13,160 nt of DNA from Pseudomonadota bacterium (GCA_023430685.1 JAEYZH010000199.1:1-13160); one strand, 5' to 3'. Shown: positions 1 through 8,484, numbered from the stretch's first letter. Numbers and translations: made by a program. Notes: generated by a model from the sequence alone, not told the origin.

Positions 1-194
1 CTGCCGGCCAGCCAGTACCAGGCGTGCATGCCGGTCGCGCCATCGAGCACCGCGAGGCCCCATTCGAACACGCGCGCATGCGCGATCGCGGAGGCGTGGA
101 TCCATTCGGCCAGTGGCCGGTCGACGAGCAGCACGCCGAGCGCCGCGAACGCGGCCGCCACGAGGGCGACCCAGGCCGGAAGTCGGTGATCCAT
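1..194 (-). CDS. N-terminal part of a membrane protein, probably PAP2-family phosphatase (runs off the window)
   Basis: The minus strand is open from an ATG at 194 to the window edge, giving 64 residues that begin MDHRLPAWVALV. A hydrophobic helix spans about residues 8-24, followed by DRPLAEWIH. This layout (first helix, then D-x-x-[LV]-A-x-x-I/V-H) is typical of the N terminus of PAP2-type lipid phosphatases. The catalytic motifs would lie beyond the edge, so the family call is inference. The start at 194 is preferred because an AGGGGA Shine-Dalgarno lies 7 nt upstream (202-207). An in-frame ATG at 215 would add seven residues but overlaps a hairpin and has no ribosome site. The gene is divergent from dgkA; a lipid phosphatase beside a lipid kinase would make sense in phospholipid or undecaprenyl-phosphate turnover. 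Another polytopic membrane protein is possible. Confidence 0.5.
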   Translation of the reverse strand, partial: MDHRLPAWVALVAAAFAALGVLLVDRPLAEWIHASAIAHARVFEWGLAVLDGATGMHAWYWLAG

Positions 195-215
195 CGGCGA
201 TTCCCCTGCAGGCAT

Positions 216-287
216 GCCGGACGGAGGGCGTCCGGCGGTGTGGCATCATATCGCGGCGTCCGCCGCGCCCTTGCGCCGAACGGCGCA
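216..287. other. Three consecutive GC-rich dyads in a divergent intergenic region
   Basis: Between the PAP2-like gene and dgkA lie three perfect inverted repeats in a row. The first is GCCGGACG (216-223) with CGTCCGGC (229-236), loop 5 nt. The second is CGCGGCG (252-258) with CGCCGCG (261-267), loop 2 nt. The third is TGCGCCG (272-278) with CGGCGCA (281-287), loop 2 nt. No T-run follows any of them, so they are not ordinary intrinsic terminators. They could be operator dyads or leader hairpins for either gene. The function is unknown. Confidence 0.5.
245..250 (-). promoter_or_regulatory. Candidate -10 box for the PAP2-like gene
   Basis: On the minus strand, 250-245 reads TATGAT, five of six matches to TATAAT in an otherwise GC-rich spacer. 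Transcription would begin near 238, just before the 236-216 hairpin and 40-45 nt upstream of the start at 194. No convincing -35 box is visible at 16-18 bp, so this is tentative. Confidence 0.3.
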
Positions 288-319
288 GCCATCGCACGTT
301 CCAGGGGAGAACCACCCGC

Positions 320-691
320 ATGCCGAGCACCGAACCGCGCGGTCCGCGCCAGATCGCGCGGGCGTTCAAGTGGTCGATCGCGGGCATGCGCGCGGCATGG
401 CGTTACGAAGCCTCGTTCCGGCTCGAGGGCTGGCTGTTCATCGTGCTGTTCCCGCTCGGGCTGTGGCTCGGCGGTGACGCGGTCGAGCGGGCATTGCTCT
501 GCGGCAGCCTGCTGCTCGTGTTGTCGGCGGAACTGCTCAATTCCGCGGTCGAAGCGGTCGTCGACAAGGTCAGCCCCGAGTTCCACGAACTCGCCGGGCG
601 CGCGAAGGACATGGGTTCGGCCGCGGTGCTGCTGCTGATGTCCAACGTGGTGCTGTGCTGGACGCTCGTGCTGTGGCAACGCTACGCCTGA
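320..691 (+). CDS. dgkA: Diacylglycerol kinase DgkA
   Basis: This 123-residue integral inner-membrane kinase phosphorylates diacylglycerol to phosphatidic acid with ATP, recycling the diacylglycerol left by glucan and envelope modification. The length matches the family (about 120 residues). The signature is plain: E71-L-L-N74-S-A-V-E78 followed by A-V-V-D-K and then GRAKDMGSAAV (93-103). These correspond to the E. coli catalytic segment, where the equivalents are Glu69, Asn72 and Glu76. Three hydrophobic helices lie at about 37-52, 57-73 and 99-118, after an amphipathic N terminus. The ATG at 320 is chosen because AGGGGAG (303-309) precedes it by 10 nt and the protein then starts just before the conserved RAFKWS segment. 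An upstream open stretch in the same frame is not supported. The gene is divergent from the PAP2-like gene and lies 115 bp before lemA. Confidence 0.95.
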   Translation: MPSTEPRGPRQIARAFKWSIAGMRAAWRYEASFRLEGWLFIVLFPLGLWLGGDAVERALLCGSLLLVLSAELLNSAVEAVVDKVSPEFHELAGRAKDMGSAAVLLLMSNVVLCWTLVLWQRYA

Positions 692-806
692 CTTGCCCAG
701 CCTGAACTGCAACCTCCCGGTTCGCGCGGCATCGCTTGCGCCGCATCGGCGCGCGCGCGAAAGTAGCGCCGCCGGCGCGGGCCGGTCGTCCGCCATCGGA
801 GGGAAC

Positions 807-1493
807 ATGCGTGCGATTCGCCGGCTTTCGCTGCTGTTGCTCGTGCTGCTGCTGAGCGGCTGCGGATACAACCAGATCCAGTCGAAGGACGAGGGGGTCA
901 AGGCCGCGTGGTCCGAGGTGCTGAACCAGTACCAGCGCCGCGCCGATCTCGTGCCGAACCTCGTCGAGACCGTGAAGGGCTACGCCGCGCACGAGGAGGC
1001 GGTGTTCACCCAGGTCACGAATGCGCGCGCGAAAGTCGGGCAGACCACGCTGACCGTCGACGACCTCGACGATGCCGCGAAGATGGCGCAGTTCCAGGCC
1101 GCGCAGGGCGAGCTTTCGAGCGCGCTGAGCCGCCTGATGGTGGTCAGCGAGAACTATCCGCAGCTCAAGGCCGACGGCCTGTTCCAGAACCTGCAGGCGC
1201 AGCTCGAAGGCACCGAGAACCGCGTGACCGTCGCGCGCCAGCGCTTCATCGAGGCGACGCAGGACTTCAACACCTACGTGCGCCAGTTCCCGCAAAACCT
1301 CACCGCGATGATCTTCGGCTACAAGGCGAAGGCGAACTTCACGGTCGAGAACGAACGCGAGATCTCGCGGCCGCCGACGGTCGACTTCAGCCGACCCGCG
1401 CAGACGCCGCCCCAGCCGCAGCAGTTGCCGCCTCCGCAGCCGGCGACCGCACAGCCCGCGCCGGCCGAGCCACAGCCGCAACCGGCGCAGTAG
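807..1493 (+). CDS. lemA: LemA family lipoprotein
   Basis: A 228-residue protein of the LemA family, a helical-bundle, membrane-anchored family of unknown biochemical role. The N terminus MRAIRRLSLLLLVLLLSGC is a lipoprotein signal peptide with lipobox L16-S-G-C19, so the mature protein should be lipidated at Cys19. The family core is clear: NQYQRRADLVPNLVETVKGY (40-59), then AHEEAVFTQVTNARAK, and FNTYVRQFP further on. After the usual end of the domain (PPTVDF) comes a roughly 35-residue tail made almost entirely of Pro, Gln and Ala, probably an unstructured extension. GGAGGG at 798-803 precedes the ATG by only 3 nt, and the signal peptide begins exactly there. An open frame back to 693 adds only low-complexity Arg/Ala sequence and is rejected. 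It is followed by two TPM-domain genes in the same direction, a common LemA neighbourhood. Confidence 0.92.
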   Translation: MRAIRRLSLLLLVLLLSGCGYNQIQSKDEGVKAAWSEVLNQYQRRADLVPNLVETVKGYAAHEEAVFTQVTNARAKVGQTTLTVDDLDDAAKMAQFQAAQGELSSALSRLMVVSENYPQLKADGLFQNLQAQLEGTENRVTVARQRFIEATQDFNTYVRQFPQNLTAMIFGYKAKANFTVENEREISRPPTVDFSRPAQTPPQPQQLPPPQPATAQPAPAEPQPQPAQ

Positions 1494-1610
1494 TCCGATG
1501 CCCGGCGCCAGCCGCCATGTCCGGCGCGCTGGCGACCGGCGGCGAGGCCCGGGCCACGCCGTCCGCGGGTTCGATCGCAACCTCTGCGCGCACAGGAGTG
1601 GAACGCCGCC

Positions 1611-2498
1611 GTGAGCCTCGTCATGCGCATGCTGCTGCAGCTCGCGTTGCTGGTCGCCCTCGTGCCCTGCGCCTTCGCGCAGGACCGGCCGCAGGCCGTG
1701 CCCGCGTTGACGGCGCGCGTCACCGATCTCACCGGCACGCTCGATGCGCAGCAGAAGCAGACGCTCGAAGCCGAACTCGAGGCGCTGGAGAAATCCAAGG
1801 GCGCGCAACTCGCGGTACTGCTCGTGCCGACCACCGAGCCCGAAGACATCGCGGCTTACGGCATCCGCGTCGCGGACGCGTGGAAGCTCGGGCGCGCGGC
1901 TACCGACGACGGCGTGATCCTGATCGTCGCCAAGAACGATCGCCGCGTGCGCATCGAAGTGGGCCAGGGCCTCGAAGGCGCGATTCCCGACGCGGCCGCC
2001 GCGCGCATCATTCGCGAATACATCGCGCCGCGGTTCCGCGCGGGCGACTGGTACGGCGGCATCCACGACGCGACCGGTGCATTGACGAAACTCGTCAACG
2101 ACGAGCCGCTGCCGCCGCCCCTCGCGGAGGAAACGGCGCCGTCGCCCGACCGCATCGAGACCGCACTGTTCATGGCGCTGTTCGCGGCGTTGTTCCTGCG
2201 CGGGGTGTTCGGGCGCGCACCGGCGCTCGCGCGCGGTGGCGTCGTCGGCGCAGGAGCCGGCGGCGTCGCGTGGCTGGTCAGCGGACTCACCGCGCTCGGC
2301 ATCGGGGCAGGCGTGCTCGGGCTCGTGTTCGGCCTGTTCGGCGGCGGCGGCGGTGGTGGCTTCGCGAACCGCGGCGGACGCGGCGGTTTCGGCGGCGGCA
2401 GCTGGGGTGGTGGCGGCGGCTGGAGTGGCGGCGGGGGCGGCGGTTTCAGCGGCGGCGGCGGAGGCTTCTCCGGCGGCGGCGCCTCGGGGAGTTGGTGA
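1611..2498 (+). CDS. TPM-domain membrane protein with Gly-rich tail (YgcG-like)
   Basis: A 295-residue exported protein. It has a signal peptide (residues 1-23, AFA before Gln24), a TPM domain at about 36-160, two hydrophobic stretches (about 183-199 and 211-243), and a tail from 244 that is mostly Gly with Ser, Phe and Trp, ending GGGASGSW. The domain shows VTDLTGTLD, LAVLLVPTTEPEDI, GVILIVAKNDRRVRIEVG and RIIREYIAPRFRAGDW, which are TPM/YgcG family signatures. The TPM domain has been linked to phosphatase activity in a plant thylakoid protein, but the bacterial role with LemA is not settled. The start is GTG 1611, with AGGAG at 1594-1598 (12 nt upstream); ATG at 1623 or 1629 would shorten the signal peptide. 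The TPM domain should face the periplasm. The stop is one base before the next ATG, so the two TPM genes are probably coupled. Confidence 0.88.
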   Translation: MSLVMRMLLQLALLVALVPCAFAQDRPQAVPALTARVTDLTGTLDAQQKQTLEAELEALEKSKGAQLAVLLVPTTEPEDIAAYGIRVADAWKLGRAATDDGVILIVAKNDRRVRIEVGQGLEGAIPDAAAARIIREYIAPRFRAGDWYGGIHDATGALTKLVNDEPLPPPLAEETAPSPDRIETALFMALFAALFLRGVFGRAPALARGGVVGAGAGGVAWLVSGLTALGIGAGVLGLVFGLFGGGGGGGFANRGGRGGFGGGSWGGGGGWSGGGGGGFSGGGGGFSGGGASGSW

Positions 2499-2499
2499 C

Positions 2500-2991
2500 A
2501 TGCGCTGGCTGCGCCATCTGTTCGATCTGTCGAGTGGCAAACGGCATTTTCCGGCCGCGACCCTGGATGCGGTCCAGCATGCGATCGCCGCGAGCGAGCA
2601 TCGCCACCACGGCGAGATCGTGTTTGCGGTCGAAGGCAGCCTCGCGCCCGCGGACCTCTGGCGCGGGGTCTCGGCGCGCGCGCGCGCGGAGGAGGTGTTC
2701 GCGCACCTTCGCGTCTGGAATACCGAAGCCAATACCGGCGTGCTCGTGTACGTGCTGCTCGCCGACCATGCGATCGAGATCGTCGCCGATCGCGCGGTCG
2801 CGCGCGAGATCGAAGCGCGTGAATGGGCGCCGATCTGCACCTCGATGCAACAGCACTTCCGCGCAGGCGAGTACGAACGCGGCGCGGTCGCCGGCGTCGA
2901 CGCGATCGGCGCATTGCTCGAACGGCACTTCCCCGCCGACGGCGGCCGCCGCGATCGAGACGAGCTGCCGGATCGGCCGGTGCTGCTGTAG
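2500..2991 (+). CDS. Second TPM-domain protein, no signal peptide
   Basis: A 163-residue protein recognisable as a shorter TPM-domain relative. It has GEIVFAVEG (38-46), then VFAHLRVWNTEANTGVLVYVLLADHAIEIVADRAV (66-100) and WAPICTSMQQHFRAGEYERG (89-108 region onward), which repeat the strand-helix pattern of the first TPM protein. It has no signal peptide, membrane segment or Gly-rich tail, so it is predicted to be cytoplasmic or peripheral, unlike its neighbour. The ATG lies one base after the stop of the upstream gene, indicating translational coupling. The ribosome site would be inside the Gly-rich coding tail (GGGGAG at 2487-2492). Its biochemical role is unknown; the LemA-TPM-TPM order suggests a joint envelope function. 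Confidence 0.82.
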   Translation: MRWLRHLFDLSSGKRHFPAATLDAVQHAIAASEHRHHGEIVFAVEGSLAPADLWRGVSARARAEEVFAHLRVWNTEANTGVLVYVLLADHAIEIVADRAVAREIEAREWAPICTSMQQHFRAGEYERGAVAGVDAIGALLERHFPADGGRRDRDELPDRPVLL

Positions 2992-3191
2992 GCAAGATGC
3001 CTGCAGGACGTGCGCACCGTTCGAGTCCCGCAGAAGAGTGGCCGTCTACCCGCAGGAGCGCCGCAGGCGCGAACGACGACGCCGCGAAGCCGAATCACGC
3101 TCCGATCGTGCGACAGGGCGGTCGCGGCTGCGCCGCTCTACGGCGGCGTGACAAGTGCCGCATCGATGAACGTCTGAACCCTGCTCACTCC
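2992..3191. other. Non-coding 3' region of the LemA/TPM operon
   Basis: About 200 bp with no convincing gene. Two small hairpins are visible: GCGCC (3058-3062) with GGCGC (3066-3070), and CGCCG (3131-3135) with CGGCG (3141-3145). Neither is followed by a T-run. With the REP pair that follows, this stretch separates the convergent TPM and yyaL genes and may help end transcription. Confidence 0.4.
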
Positions 3192-3215
3192 GTAGGAGCC
3201 CACCCTGTGGGCGAT
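3192..3215 (+). repeat. REP palindrome copy 1
   Basis: A 24-bp element beginning GTAGGAG and ending GAT, with an internal perfect hairpin GCCCAC / GTGGGC around a CCT loop. Similarity to the other copies continues for about 5 bp (YCGCG). The GTAGGAGC head followed by a GC-rich palindrome is typical of extragenic REP sequences in Xanthomonadales and Pseudomonas. It forms a head-to-head pair with the copy at 3257-3280. Confidence 0.85.
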
Positions 3216-3256
3216 CCGCGCAGCGAACCGATCGCGCGTCATGCGCATTCCCGCGA

Positions 3257-3276
3257 ATCGCGCACAGGGTGCGCTC

Positions 3277-3280
<4 letters not shown>
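3257..3280 (-). repeat. REP palindrome copy 2 (inverted), contains the yyaL stop codon
   Basis: The reverse complement begins GTAGGAG and carries the hairpin GCGCAC / GTGCGC around CCT. It differs from copy 1 by a compensatory change in the stem (C/G swapped for G/C), so the pairing is kept. Copies 1 and 2 together form an imperfect inverted repeat across 3192-3280. The TAG within GTAGGAG is the stop codon of yyaL (3279-3277 on the minus strand). Confidence 0.85.
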
Positions 3281-5307
<2,027 letters not shown>

Positions 5308-5392
5308 GGCGCCACGGTGCACGCACGGGACGACGCTGTAAACCATCGTGCGCGTCGGACTAGACTGGCGCCCTTTCCGGAGGGTTCCGCGC
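5308..5392. promoter_or_regulatory. Divergent promoter region, yyaL / class IV aminotransferase
   Basis: An 85-bp spacer between two divergent starts. On the plus strand, TAGACT at 5361-5366 is a plausible -10 hexamer (four of six matches). TGTAAA about 18 bp upstream (5337-5342) is a poor -35. GGAGGG at 5379-5384, 8 nt before the ATG at 5393, is a strong Shine-Dalgarno and fixes the aminotransferase start. No clear minus-strand promoter was recognised. Confidence 0.4.
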
Positions 5393-6328
5393 ATGTCCCA
5401 GAGCGTCCATGATTTCGAGGATGATCCGCGCAACGCGGAGATCAGGATCTGGATCAACGGCGCCCTCAAGCCGCGCGCCGAGGCGAAGGTGTCGGTGTTC
5501 GACAGTGGCTTCGTGCTCGGCGACGGGGTCTGGGAGGGCTTGCGCGTCGCGGGTGGGCACCCGCTGTTCCTCGACGCGCACCTCGACCGCCTCTACGAGG
5601 GCGCGAAGGCGATCGCGCTCGACATCGGCCTTGGCCGCGCGCAATTGGTGGATGCGCTGTACGCGACGCTCACGGCCAACGGCATGCACGACGGCGTGCA
5701 CCTGCGCCTGATGGTCACGCGCGGGCCCAAGCGCACGCCATACCAGGACCCGCGTGCGTCGGCGGGTCCGGCGACGATCGTGATCCTGCCCGAGTTCAAG
5801 CAGCCGCGTCCCGAAACGCTTGCGCGCGGGCTCTCGCTGTTCACCGTGCACGTACGGCGCGGCTTTCCGGACGTGCAGGATCCCAAGCTCAACAGCCACA
5901 GCAAGCTCAACTGCATCACGGCCTGCATCCAGGCAATCGAGGCCGGCGCCGACGAGGCCTTGATGCTGGACCCGCACGGGTTCGTTGCGACCTGCAATTC
6001 GACCCACTTCTTCATCGTGCGCGGCGGCGAGGTATGGACGTCGAGCGGCGACTACTGCCTTGGCGGCATCACGCGCGCGAACGTGCTGCGCGTCTGCCGC
6101 GAAGCGGGGATCCCGGCGTTCGAGAAGAACTTCAGCCTGACCCAGGTCTACGGCGCCGACGAAGCGTTCTGCACCGGCACCTTCGCGGGCGTCGTGCCGG
6201 TGCGCAGCATCGATGGCCGCGTGCCCGGCGCGGCGGTGCCCGGGCCGATGGTTCGGCGCCTGCAGCAGCTTTATCGCGCGCTGGCCGAGCGCGATGTCGC
6301 CGCGCGCGCACGGGAGCGTGGCGCGTGA
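5393..6328 (+). CDS. Class IV PLP-dependent aminotransferase-like enzyme (BCAT / D-amino-acid transaminase fold)
   Basis: A 311-residue fold-type IV PLP enzyme. The family features are INGALKPRAEAKVSVFDSGF (21-40), GDGVWEGLRV (43-52), LDAHLDRLYEGAKAI (60-74), a region around QDPKLNSHSKLN (162-173), and DYCLGGITRANVLRV (220-234). By alignment to relatives, Lys165 is the likely Schiff-base lysine; Lys171 is the alternative. At the position of the usual PLP-binding Glu in the class IV signature (E-x-x-x-x-N-[LF]-F) this protein has Thr200, and His205 replaces the Asn. It may therefore not be an ordinary branched-chain transaminase, and the substrate is unknown. The start is fixed by GGAGGG at 5379-5384. 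Its stop overlaps the next start by 4 nt (GTGA), so the two products are probably made together. Predicted cytoplasmic. Generic automated labels would be 'branched-chain amino acid aminotransferase' or 'D-amino acid aminotransferase'. Confidence 0.88.
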   Translation: MSQSVHDFEDDPRNAEIRIWINGALKPRAEAKVSVFDSGFVLGDGVWEGLRVAGGHPLFLDAHLDRLYEGAKAIALDIGLGRAQLVDALYATLTANGMHDGVHLRLMVTRGPKRTPYQDPRASAGPATIVILPEFKQPRPETLARGLSLFTVHVRRGFPDVQDPKLNSHSKLNCITACIQAIEAGADEALMLDPHGFVATCNSTHFFIVRGGEVWTSSGDYCLGGITRANVLRVCREAGIPAFEKNFSLTQVYGADEAFCTGTFAGVVPVRSIDGRVPGAAVPGPMVRRLQQLYRALAERDVAARARERGA

Positions 6329-7056
6329 ATCCGCTGCGGATCGCGATGTGGAGCGGCCCGCGCAACCTGTCGACCGCGATGATGCGCGCGTGGGAGAACC
6401 GTGGCGACTGCGCAGTCAGCGACGAGCCGCTGTATGCGCATTACCTGCACGCGACCGGCCTCGACCATCCGGCGCGGGATGCCGTCATCGCCGCGGGCGA
6501 CACCGACTGGCGGCGCGTCACGCAGGCGCTCACGCAGGGTCCGGCGCCGGGCGGCGTCCCCGTCTGGTACCAGAAGCACATGAGCCACCACCTGTTGCCT
6601 TCGATGGACGACGCGTGGATCGCCGGCTTGCGCAACGTGCTGCTGATCCGCGACCCGCGCCAGGTCGTCGCCTCGTACGTGAAGTCGCGTGCGACGGTCA
6701 CGCCCGACGACATCGGCCTGCCGCAACAGGTGCGCCTGTACGATCGCCTCGCCGCGCTCGGGCGGTCGCCGCCCGTCATCGACGCGGGTGCGTTCCTGCA
6801 CGCGCCCGAGGCGCACTTGCGGCGCCTCTGTGCCGATCTCGGCATCGATTACACGCCGCGGATGCTGCACTGGCCCGCGGGCCCGCGCGACAGCGACGGG
6901 GTCTGGGCGCCGCACTGGTACGAACGCGTGTGGGCGTCGACCGGCTTCGAGTCGCCGAACGACGAGGTGCCCGCTCTCGCGGGCCGACCCGCCGCGGTCG
7001 CGGCGACCTGCATGCCGGGCTACGAGCGCCTGCGCGCGCTGTGCGTTCGCGCCTGA
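6325..7056 (+). CDS. Sulfotransferase-like P-loop protein coupled to the aminotransferase
   Basis: A 243-residue cytoplasmic protein starting with GTG inside the stop of the previous gene (GTGA overlap). MWSGPRNLSTAMMRAW (8-23) occupies the place of the 5'-phosphosulfate-binding loop of sulfotransferases. VLLIRDPRQVVASYVKS (105-121) matches the 3'-phosphate-binding motif (R109, S117). Other conserved blocks are SDEPLYAHYLHATGLDHP (32-49), VWYQKHMSHHL (80-90), PVIDAGAFL (150-158) and DGVWAPHWYERVWASTGF (191-208). The blocks around DEPLYA and DGVWAP recall the N-terminal half of plant 'branched-chain aminotransferase-like' proteins, where this domain is fused to a class IV aminotransferase. Whether it transfers sulfate from PAPS or uses another nucleotide is unknown. 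Its ribosome site would lie inside the aminotransferase coding end (GGGAGCG near 6312). Confidence 0.82.
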   Translation: MNPLRIAMWSGPRNLSTAMMRAWENRGDCAVSDEPLYAHYLHATGLDHPARDAVIAAGDTDWRRVTQALTQGPAPGGVPVWYQKHMSHHLLPSMDDAWIAGLRNVLLIRDPRQVVASYVKSRATVTPDDIGLPQQVRLYDRLAALGRSPPVIDAGAFLHAPEAHLRRLCADLGIDYTPRMLHWPAGPRDSDGVWAPHWYERVWASTGFESPNDEVPALAGRPAAVAATCMPGYERLRALCVRA

Positions 7057-7133
7057 CGCGGACGACGTCGCGTTCGATTGCGCCGCATCGCGCGGGCCGC
7101 TACCGTGCACGACCCGCCGACGAGCATGCGCCC

Positions 7134-8339
7134 GTGTCCGATTCGATCGAATTGCCCGCCCTCTGGCTCAAACGCGGCGAGGATGCGCGCCTGCGCGCCG
7201 GGCACCTGTGGGTGTTCTCGAACGAGATCGACGTCGCGCGTTCGCCGTTGTCGGGATTCGAGCCCGGCGACCACTGCGCGATCGTCGACCACCACGGCAA
7301 GCCGATCGGCGTCGGCTACGTCAACCCGAACTCGCTGATCGCGGCGCGCCTGGTGTCGCGCGGGCTCGAGCATGCGATCGACCGCTCGCTGCTCGTGCAT
7401 CGCCTCAACGTCGCGCTCGCGCTGCGCGAGCGGCTCTACGCCGAGCCGTACTACCGCCTCGTGTTCGGCGAGTCGGACGGACTCCCCGGCCTCGTGATCG
7501 ACCGCTTCGGCGACGTGCTCGTCGGCCAGTCGACGACCGTCGGCATGGAACGCCTCAAGGACGCGATCACCGAAGCCGTGGTCAAGGTGCTCAAGCCGCG
7601 CCAGTTCTGGTGGAAGAACGACGGCGGCGCGCGCGCGCTCGAGCAGCTCCCGCAGTACGCCGATCTCGGCTACGGCGAATACGGCGGCCAAACGCTCGCG
7701 CGCGAGGCCGGCCTCGCGTTCGCGATCGATCCGGTCGGCGGCCAGAAGACCGGCTGGTTCTACGACCAGCGCGAAAATCGCGACCAGCTCGCGCGCTTCG
7801 TCAAGGGCAAGCGAGTGCTCGACATGTTCAGCTATCTCGGTGGCTGGGGCCTGCGCGCGGCGAGGGATGGCGCGAGCCACGTCACCTGCGTCGACGCCTC
7901 CGCCGCGGCCGTCGAGGCGATCGTGCGCAACGCGAAGCGCAACGGCCTCGCCGATCGCGTCACCGCGGTGCGCGCGGATGCGTTCGAGTACCTGAAGGCG
8001 TTGCGCGAGGCACGCGAGGCGTTCGACGTCGTGATCCTCGATCCGCCCGCGTTCATCAAGCGCCGCAAGGACTACAGGGAAGGCAGCCTCGCGTATCGCC
8101 GGCTCAACGAACTCGGCATGCGCGTGCTTGCGCGCGACGGCATCCTCGTGACCTGCTCGTGTTCGCACCACATGCCGCGCGCGGCGCTGCTCGAATCGGT
8201 GCAACAGGCCGCGCGCCACATCGACCGCCAGGTGCAGTCCCTCGTCACGCTGCAGCAGGGGCCGGACCATCCGGTGCATCCGGCGATCCCGGAGACCGAT
8301 TACCTCAAGGGGTTCGTCTGCCGGGTGCTGCCGGCGTGA
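7134..8339 (+). CDS. rlmI: 23S rRNA (cytosine-C5)-methyltransferase RlmI (class I SAM-dependent)
   Basis: A 401-residue cytoplasmic enzyme expected to methylate 23S rRNA at the position equivalent to E. coli C1962. An N-terminal PUA domain (about 9-80: LKRGEDARLRAGHLWVFSNE, GVGYVNPNS) is followed by FGESDGLPGLVIDRFGDVLV (111-130). The Rossmann methyltransferase has motif I VLDMFSYLGGWGLRAA (228-243), the acidic residue in TCVDAS (251-256), motif IV ILDPPAFIKRRKDY (301-314) and motif VI with the catalytic-type cysteine in TCSCSHHM (340-347). The end, DHPVHPAIPETDYLKGFVCR, matches the RlmI C terminus. Length is close to E. coli RlmI (396). The start is GTG 7134; no in-frame ATG is nearby, and the protein then begins right before the PUA domain. 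The Shine-Dalgarno is weak. The 77-bp gap before it shows no obvious promoter, so it may be read from the upstream operon. Confidence 0.9.
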   Translation: MSDSIELPALWLKRGEDARLRAGHLWVFSNEIDVARSPLSGFEPGDHCAIVDHHGKPIGVGYVNPNSLIAARLVSRGLEHAIDRSLLVHRLNVALALRERLYAEPYYRLVFGESDGLPGLVIDRFGDVLVGQSTTVGMERLKDAITEAVVKVLKPRQFWWKNDGGARALEQLPQYADLGYGEYGGQTLAREAGLAFAIDPVGGQKTGWFYDQRENRDQLARFVKGKRVLDMFSYLGGWGLRAARDGASHVTCVDASAAAVEAIVRNAKRNGLADRVTAVRADAFEYLKALREAREAFDVVILDPPAFIKRRKDYREGSLAYRRLNELGMRVLARDGILVTCSCSHHMPRAALLESVQQAARHIDRQVQSLVTLQQGPDHPVHPAIPETDYLKGFVCRVLPA

Positions 8340-8344
8340 ATGCG

Positions 8345-8393
8345 GGGCTGAGGGCTGAGGGCCGAGGGCCGAGGGCCGAGGGCCGAGGGCCGA
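8345..8393 (+). repeat. Seven tandem copies of a 7-bp unit GGGCYGA
   Basis: Two GGGCTGA units followed by five GGGCCGA units fill 8345-8393 exactly, just after the rlmI stop. The same unit reappears inverted at 8464-8484, before lgt, and again at 9332-9350, at the end of lgt. Confidence 0.95.
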
Positions 8394-8407
8394 GAGGCAC
8401 GATCCCG

Positions 8408-8413
8408 TATCAT
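8408..8413 (+). promoter_or_regulatory. Candidate -10 box for lgt
   Basis: TATCAT matches the -10 consensus at five of six positions in the 150-bp spacer before lgt. The -35 region would fall in or next to the heptamer array and shows no TTGACA-like hexamer. A short hairpin TGTCC / GGACA (8429-8441) follows. Tentative. Confidence 0.28.
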
Positions 8414-8463
8414 GCGTGGATGGCCGCTTGTCCGCAGGACAGCCGTGCTGACGCTTCTTCCAT

Positions 8464-8484
8464 TCAGCCCTCAGCCTTCAGCCC
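8464..8484 (-). repeat. Three inverted copies of the heptamer, just upstream of lgt
   Basis: TCAGCCC, TCAGCCT and TCAGCCC follow each other without gaps. They are the reverse complement of the GGGCTGA unit (one with a single change). They end 6 nt before the lgt ATG and can pair with the forward array at 8345-8393. Confidence 0.9.

Noticed and set aside
1506..1534. Inverted repeat CGCCAGC / GCTGGCG between lemA and the first TPM gene
   Set aside because: The loop is 15 nt, the stem is short and no T-run follows; in DNA of this GC content such pairs are expected by chance.
2339..2495. GGC-rich near-repeat DNA
   Set aside because: It is the codon pattern of the Gly-rich tail of the TPM protein, a normal family feature, not a separate repeat element.
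3015..3031. A tRNA T-loop-like GTTCGAGTC
   Set aside because: The flanking bases do not form the 5-bp T stem (only the closing G-C pairs), and no acceptor, D or anticodon arms could be fitted around it.
570..3098. A minus-strand open frame of 842 codons opposite lemA and the TPM genes
   Set aside because: It is an antisense shadow in very GC-rich DNA: low-complexity Arg/Ala sequence, no recognisable domain, and the plus-strand genes beneath it have clear families. The same applies to the long plus-strand frame 908-3151 and to those opposite yyaL.
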